Shown: in pieces, positions 61,235 to 64,000 of the stretch
How the letters are laid out: each line of letters starts with the position of its first letter
How positions within the stretch are numbered: the first letter of the stretch is position 1
NCBI RefSeq assembly: GCF_007988825.1
Contig: NZ_BJUW01000015.1
Span: 1-64,000, forward strand
Direction of reading: 5' to 3'
Origin: Microbacterium aerolatum
GTDB taxonomy: Bacteria; Actinomycetota; Actinomycetes; Actinomycetales; Microbacteriaceae
DNA length: 64,000 bases
Notes under the pieces: generated by a model
Told to the model about the DNA's origin: nothing
Database searches by the model: none
The model's input: the letters and a program-made list of their open reading frames with translations, nothing else
Translations under genes and position numbers: made by a program

Positions 61235-62353
61235 GTGACCGCATTCGACGATTACCTCGCCACGTTCGAGGGCGACCCCGGCTACCTCGACTGGGCCGCC
61301 TTCGGGCCGATCTCTCCGACCGTTCGGGCGGAGGTCTTCGCTGACGCCGACCTGCTCGGCAGTGCCCGGCCGTCATCGCGCGCGCTGATCGCCGAGCGGA
61401 TCGACGAGGCACGGGCGATCGCCGCCGAGCTTCTGGACGTCGAGGCCGACACCGTGACGATGCAGCCGTCGTCGTCGCACGGTCTCATGCATGCGCTGTT
61501 CGGCCTCACCGGGAGCGTGATCGCGTCGACGGCGGAGTTCCCGAGCGTGAGCATGACGCTCGAGCGTGCGGCGCAGGCTTCCGCGGGGGAGCTGACTGCG
61601 CGCTGGATCACGCCCGAGGACGGATTCGTGTCGGTGGATGCCGTCGCCGAGGCTCTCGACGACGATGTGACGGCGCTCGTGGTGAGCCACGTCGACTTCC
61701 GCACCGGCTACCGCGCCGACCTCGCCGGGCTCCGCGAGCTGCTCGGACCCGATCGGCTCCTGATCGTCGACGCCGTGCAGTCGTTCGGAGTCGTGGCCGA
61801 CGACTACGCAGCCGCCGACATCGTCGCCGGCCACGGCTACAAGTGGCTGCGTGCGGCCAGAGGCACGGGCTTCGCGTCGTTCTCCGCGAATGCGCGCGAG
61901 CGCATCACCCCCGTCCTTTCCGGGCTCGCCGGCGTGGACGGCGGGCTTCCCATCGACGAGCGGCCGGCACCTGCGGCATCCGCCCGCGCCTTCGGCGTGA
62001 GCAGCCCGGATCAGCTCGCCGTCGCCCGTCTGGCGATCGGCCTGCGCGACGTGCGCGACGCCGGCGTGGCGGAGATCGAGGAGACCATCAGCGGCCACGT
62101 CGACGCGATCCTCGAGATCGCGGATCGCCACGGCATCCCCGTGCTGACGCCGCGCGAACACGAACACCGCGCGGGAATCGTGGCGCTCGCCCCCGAGGCT
62201 CCTGCCGCCGTGTCGGCGGCACTGACCAACGCCGGAATGGTCGCGACGACGCGCGGCGCGACCGTCCGCCTGGCGGCGCACGCCGGAACCAGCGACGAGA
62301 CGCTGCGCATGCTCGACGAGGCGCTCAGCACGGTCATCACGCCGGGAGCCTGA
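61235..62353 (+). CDS. Class V aminotransferase-fold PLP enzyme
   Basis: A 372-residue fold-type I PLP enzyme. The PLP lysine is K203 in GHGYKWLRAARGTGF, and the aspartate pairing with the cofactor is in LLIVDAVQSFGV (about 175). Relatives include cysteine desulfurases, kynureninase-like and serine-pyruvate aminotransferases. It lacks the mobile cysteine loop of a housekeeping IscS/SufS, so a role as aminotransferase or specialised lyase is more likely. GTG start. Function not known. Confidence 0.82.
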   Translation: MTAFDDYLATFEGDPGYLDWAAFGPISPTVRAEVFADADLLGSARPSSRALIAERIDEARAIAAELLDVEADTVTMQPSSSHGLMHALFGLTGSVIASTAEFPSVSMTLERAAQASAGELTARWITPEDGFVSVDAVAEALDDDVTALVVSHVDFRTGYRADLAGLRELLGPDRLLIVDAVQSFGVVADDYAAADIVAGHGYKWLRAARGTGFASFSANARERITPVLSGLAGVDGGLPIDERPAPAASARAFGVSSPDQLAVARLAIGLRDVRDAGVAEIEETISGHVDAILEIADRHGIPVLTPREHEHRAGIVALAPEAPAAVSAALTNAGMVATTRGATVRLAAHAGTSDETLRMLDEALSTVITPGA

Positions 62354-62531
62354 AAGTTCATCTCGGCTTAACGTGAGCTCCGGGCGTGTCGCTCGCGACG
62401 AATCGGCGGCGGGTCGTACGTTCAAGGCATCGGACACGGTGTCCGGTCGAGTCGGCCATCAGGTACGCGGCTCGTGGCCCCCAGGTCGACTCGTGGCATA
62501 GCCGGGAATCATCCCGGGTCGGGAGTGGGTC

Positions 62532-63893
62532 GTGACCACACGTACAGCACAGCAGTCCACCCGTCAGGCCTCGCGCCGGTCCTCCTCGGGGGAACCGGAT
62601 GCGGACCTCCGCACGTATGTGCTCGACACATCGGTGCTGCTGTCGGATCCGCAGGCGCTGTTCCGCTTCGCCGAGCACTCGATCGTCCTTCCGGTCGTGG
62701 TGATCACGGAGCTCGAGGGCAAGCGTCACGATCCGGAGATCGGCTACTTCGCCAGGCAGGCGCTGCGGCACCTCGACGAGCTGCGCATCGAGCACGGCCG
62801 ACTGGACTTCCCCGTACCGATCGGTGAGGGCGGCACGCTGCGGGTCGACCTGAACAACAGCGACGGACAGGTGCTGCCCACCGGCATCCGCCTCGGAGAC
62901 AACGACAGTCGCATCCTCGCCGTCGCCATGCACCTCGCGCAGGACGGGCAGGACGTCACGATCGTCTCGAAGGACCTGCCGATGCGCGTGAAGGCGGCGT
63001 CCCTCGGCCTCAGCGCCGAGGAGTACCTCGCGGAGCAGGCCGTGGACTCCGGGTGGACCGGCATCGCGACGCTCGACCTGACCGGCGACGACATCAGCGA
63101 CCTCTACGAGAGCGAGGTCGGCATCAGCGAGGACGCACGCGGGCTGCCGGTGAACACCGGGCTCATCATCCACTCCGAGCGCGGATCGGCGCTCGGGCGC
63201 GTGAGTGGTGACGGCGAGTACCGGCTGGTGCGCGGCGACCGCGAGCTGTTCGGGATGCACGGGCGGTCGGCCGAGCAGCGCATCGCGATCGACCTGCTGA
63301 TGGACCCGGACGTGGGGATCGTCTCGCTCGGCGGCCGCGCCGGCACGGGTAAGTCGGCGCTCGCGCTGTGCGCGGGGCTCGAGGCGGTGCTGGAGCGCCA
63401 GCAGCAGAAGAAGATCATCGTCTTCCGTCCGCTCTTCGCGGTCGGCGGCCAGGAGCTCGGCTATCTGCCCGGCGACCAGGGCGAGAAGATGGGCCCGTGG
63501 GGTCAGGCGGTCTTCGACACGCTCGGTTCGGTCGTCTCGGGCAACGTCATGGAGGAGGTCGTCGAGCGCGGCCTGCTCGAGGTGCTGCCGCTGACGCACA
63601 TCCGCGGACGCTCACTGCACGACGCATTCGTGATCGTCGATGAGGCGCAGTCGCTGGAGCGCAACGTGCTGCTGACGGTGCTGAGCCGCATGGGCCAGAA
63701 CTCCCGGGTCGTGCTCACCCACGACGTCGGACAGCGCGACAACCTGCGCGTCGGCCGTCACGACGGCATCGCTTCGGTGATCGAGACGCTGAAGGGCCAC
63801 GACCTGTTCGGGCACGTGACCCTCACCCGCTCGGAGCGGTCGGCGATCGCGGCCCTGGTCACCGACCTGCTGGAGGGCGGCGAGCTCAGCTGA
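62532..63893 (+). CDS. PIN domain-PhoH fusion protein (PhoH2-like)
   Basis: A 453-residue fusion. An N-terminal PIN RNase domain (about 30-150; acidic residues in [13 protein letters not shown] and [10 protein letters not shown]) is joined to a C-terminal PhoH ATPase (about 245-445; Walker [13 protein letters not shown] near 272, Walker [10 protein letters not shown] near 372). This matches PhoH2-type proteins, which couple RNA unwinding to RNase action. It begins with a GTG. A hairpin follows it. Confidence 0.92.
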   Translation: MTTRTAQQSTRQASRRSSSGEPDADLRTYVLDTSVLLSDPQALFRFAEHSIVLPVVVITELEGKRHDPEIGYFARQALRHLDELRIEHGRLDFPVPIGEGGTLRVDLNNSDGQVLPTGIRLGDNDSRILAVAMHLAQDGQDVTIVSKDLPMRVKAASLGLSAEEYLAEQAVDSGWTGIATLDLTGDDISDLYESEVGISEDARGLPVNTGLIIHSERGSALGRVSGDGEYRLVRGDRELFGMHGRSAEQRIAIDLLMDPDVGIVSLGGRAGTGKSALALCAGLEAVLERQQQKKIIVFRPLFAVGGQELGYLPGDQGEKMGPWGQAVFDTLGSVVSGNVMEEVVERGLLEVLPLTHIRGRSLHDAFVIVDEAQSLERNVLLTVLSRMGQNSRVVLTHDVGQRDNLRVGRHDGIASVIETLKGHDLFGHVTLTRSERSAIAALVTDLLEGGELS

Positions 63894-63923
63894 GGCGGGC
63901 CACCTGCACGACTTGGGCACAGA

Positions 63924-63954
63924 TGCACGACGGATTCGACGAATCGGTCGTGCA
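63924..63954 (+). terminator. Hairpin after phoH2
   Basis: TGCACGAC (63924-63931) pairs with GTCGTGCA (63947-63954), with an inner GATTC-GAC-GAATC stem. It lies 31 bp after the stop. The rest of the window end (63955-64000) holds nothing identifiable. Confidence 0.65.
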
Positions 63955-64000
63955 GGCGTACCTGGGTCGTGCAGGTGTGCTCACGACGAAGCGCGCAGTC

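Noticed and set aside
61235..62353. Housekeeping cysteine desulfurase (IscS/SufS)
   Set aside because: The fold and PLP lysine fit class V, but the mobile cysteine loop and neighbouring iron-sulfur assembly genes are absent.

Overview
The window is high-GC actinobacterial chromosome, most likely from a Microbacterium-like member of the Microbacteriaceae. This rests on gene content and order: mfd, mazG, eno, divIC and DUF501 in the usual actinobacterial order; a RamB/ScfR-type regulator divergent from a GTP-dependent PEP carboxykinase; DUF4307 beside greA. It also rests on many GTG starts and many -10-like TANNNT boxes placed 6-12 nt before start codons, which suggests leaderless transcripts. 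No insertion sequence, prophage or CRISPR array was seen. This is core chromosome with scattered small palindromic repeats.

Layout. 0-8 kb: a truncated ThDP enzyme, an ATP-dependent DNA ligase, a MurNAc/GlcNAc catabolic module (RpiR regulator, BadF-type kinase, MurQ), a HAD phosphatase, a long-form GAPDH and a DsbA-like thioredoxin. 8-18 kb: an AlkZ-like HTH_42 protein, the RamB-like regulator divergent from pckG, an ABC exporter behind a tiny HTH protein with a doubled operator, an S66 LD-carboxypeptidase and an MHS-type MFS transporter. 18-22 kb: a riboflavin operon (ribD-ribE-ribBA-ribH) led by an FMN riboswitch. 22-28 kb: two paralogous GNATs (one bracketed by direct repeats), an Fpg/Nei glycosylase, Mfd and a gamma-carbonic anhydrase-like protein. 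28-37 kb: GDH, PEP carboxylase, NhaA, MazG, HisS and an SGNH hydrolase. 37-43 kb: VOC, AraC, APC permease, DUF4442, a GntR-DUF1648-CPBP operon and an O-methyltransferase. 43-49 kb: eno-divIC-DUF501-subtilase-NDH-2. 49-56 kb: an odd tRNA, an aldolase/oxidase pair, LemA, an AlkX/YcaQ-like glycosylase, an AI-2E exporter and IlvA. 56-64 kb: GreA, DUF4307, an SDR-LuxS pair, a PAQR protein, a Z-prenyl synthase, a class V aminotransferase and PhoH.

How the genes work together. Several genes meet at the PEP/pyruvate/oxaloacetate node (pckG, ppc, eno, the long GAPDH). Envelope recycling and division are represented by MurQ and its kinase, LdcA, divIC and the prenyl synthase. DNA repair is well represented (ligase, Fpg/Nei, Mfd, two HTH_42 glycosylase-type proteins).

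The most interesting signals are not whole genes. They are: a 13-bp hairpin with the divIC start codon in its loop; two GTCAAC-N4-GTTGAC operators exactly 27 bp apart; a GNAT gene between 133-bp direct repeats made of palindromes; a tRNA with a UAA anticodon but a short variable loop; a possible alternative pairing in the FMN riboswitch leader; and a heptamer (GGATGCC/GGCATCC) so frequent that it appears to override codon preference.
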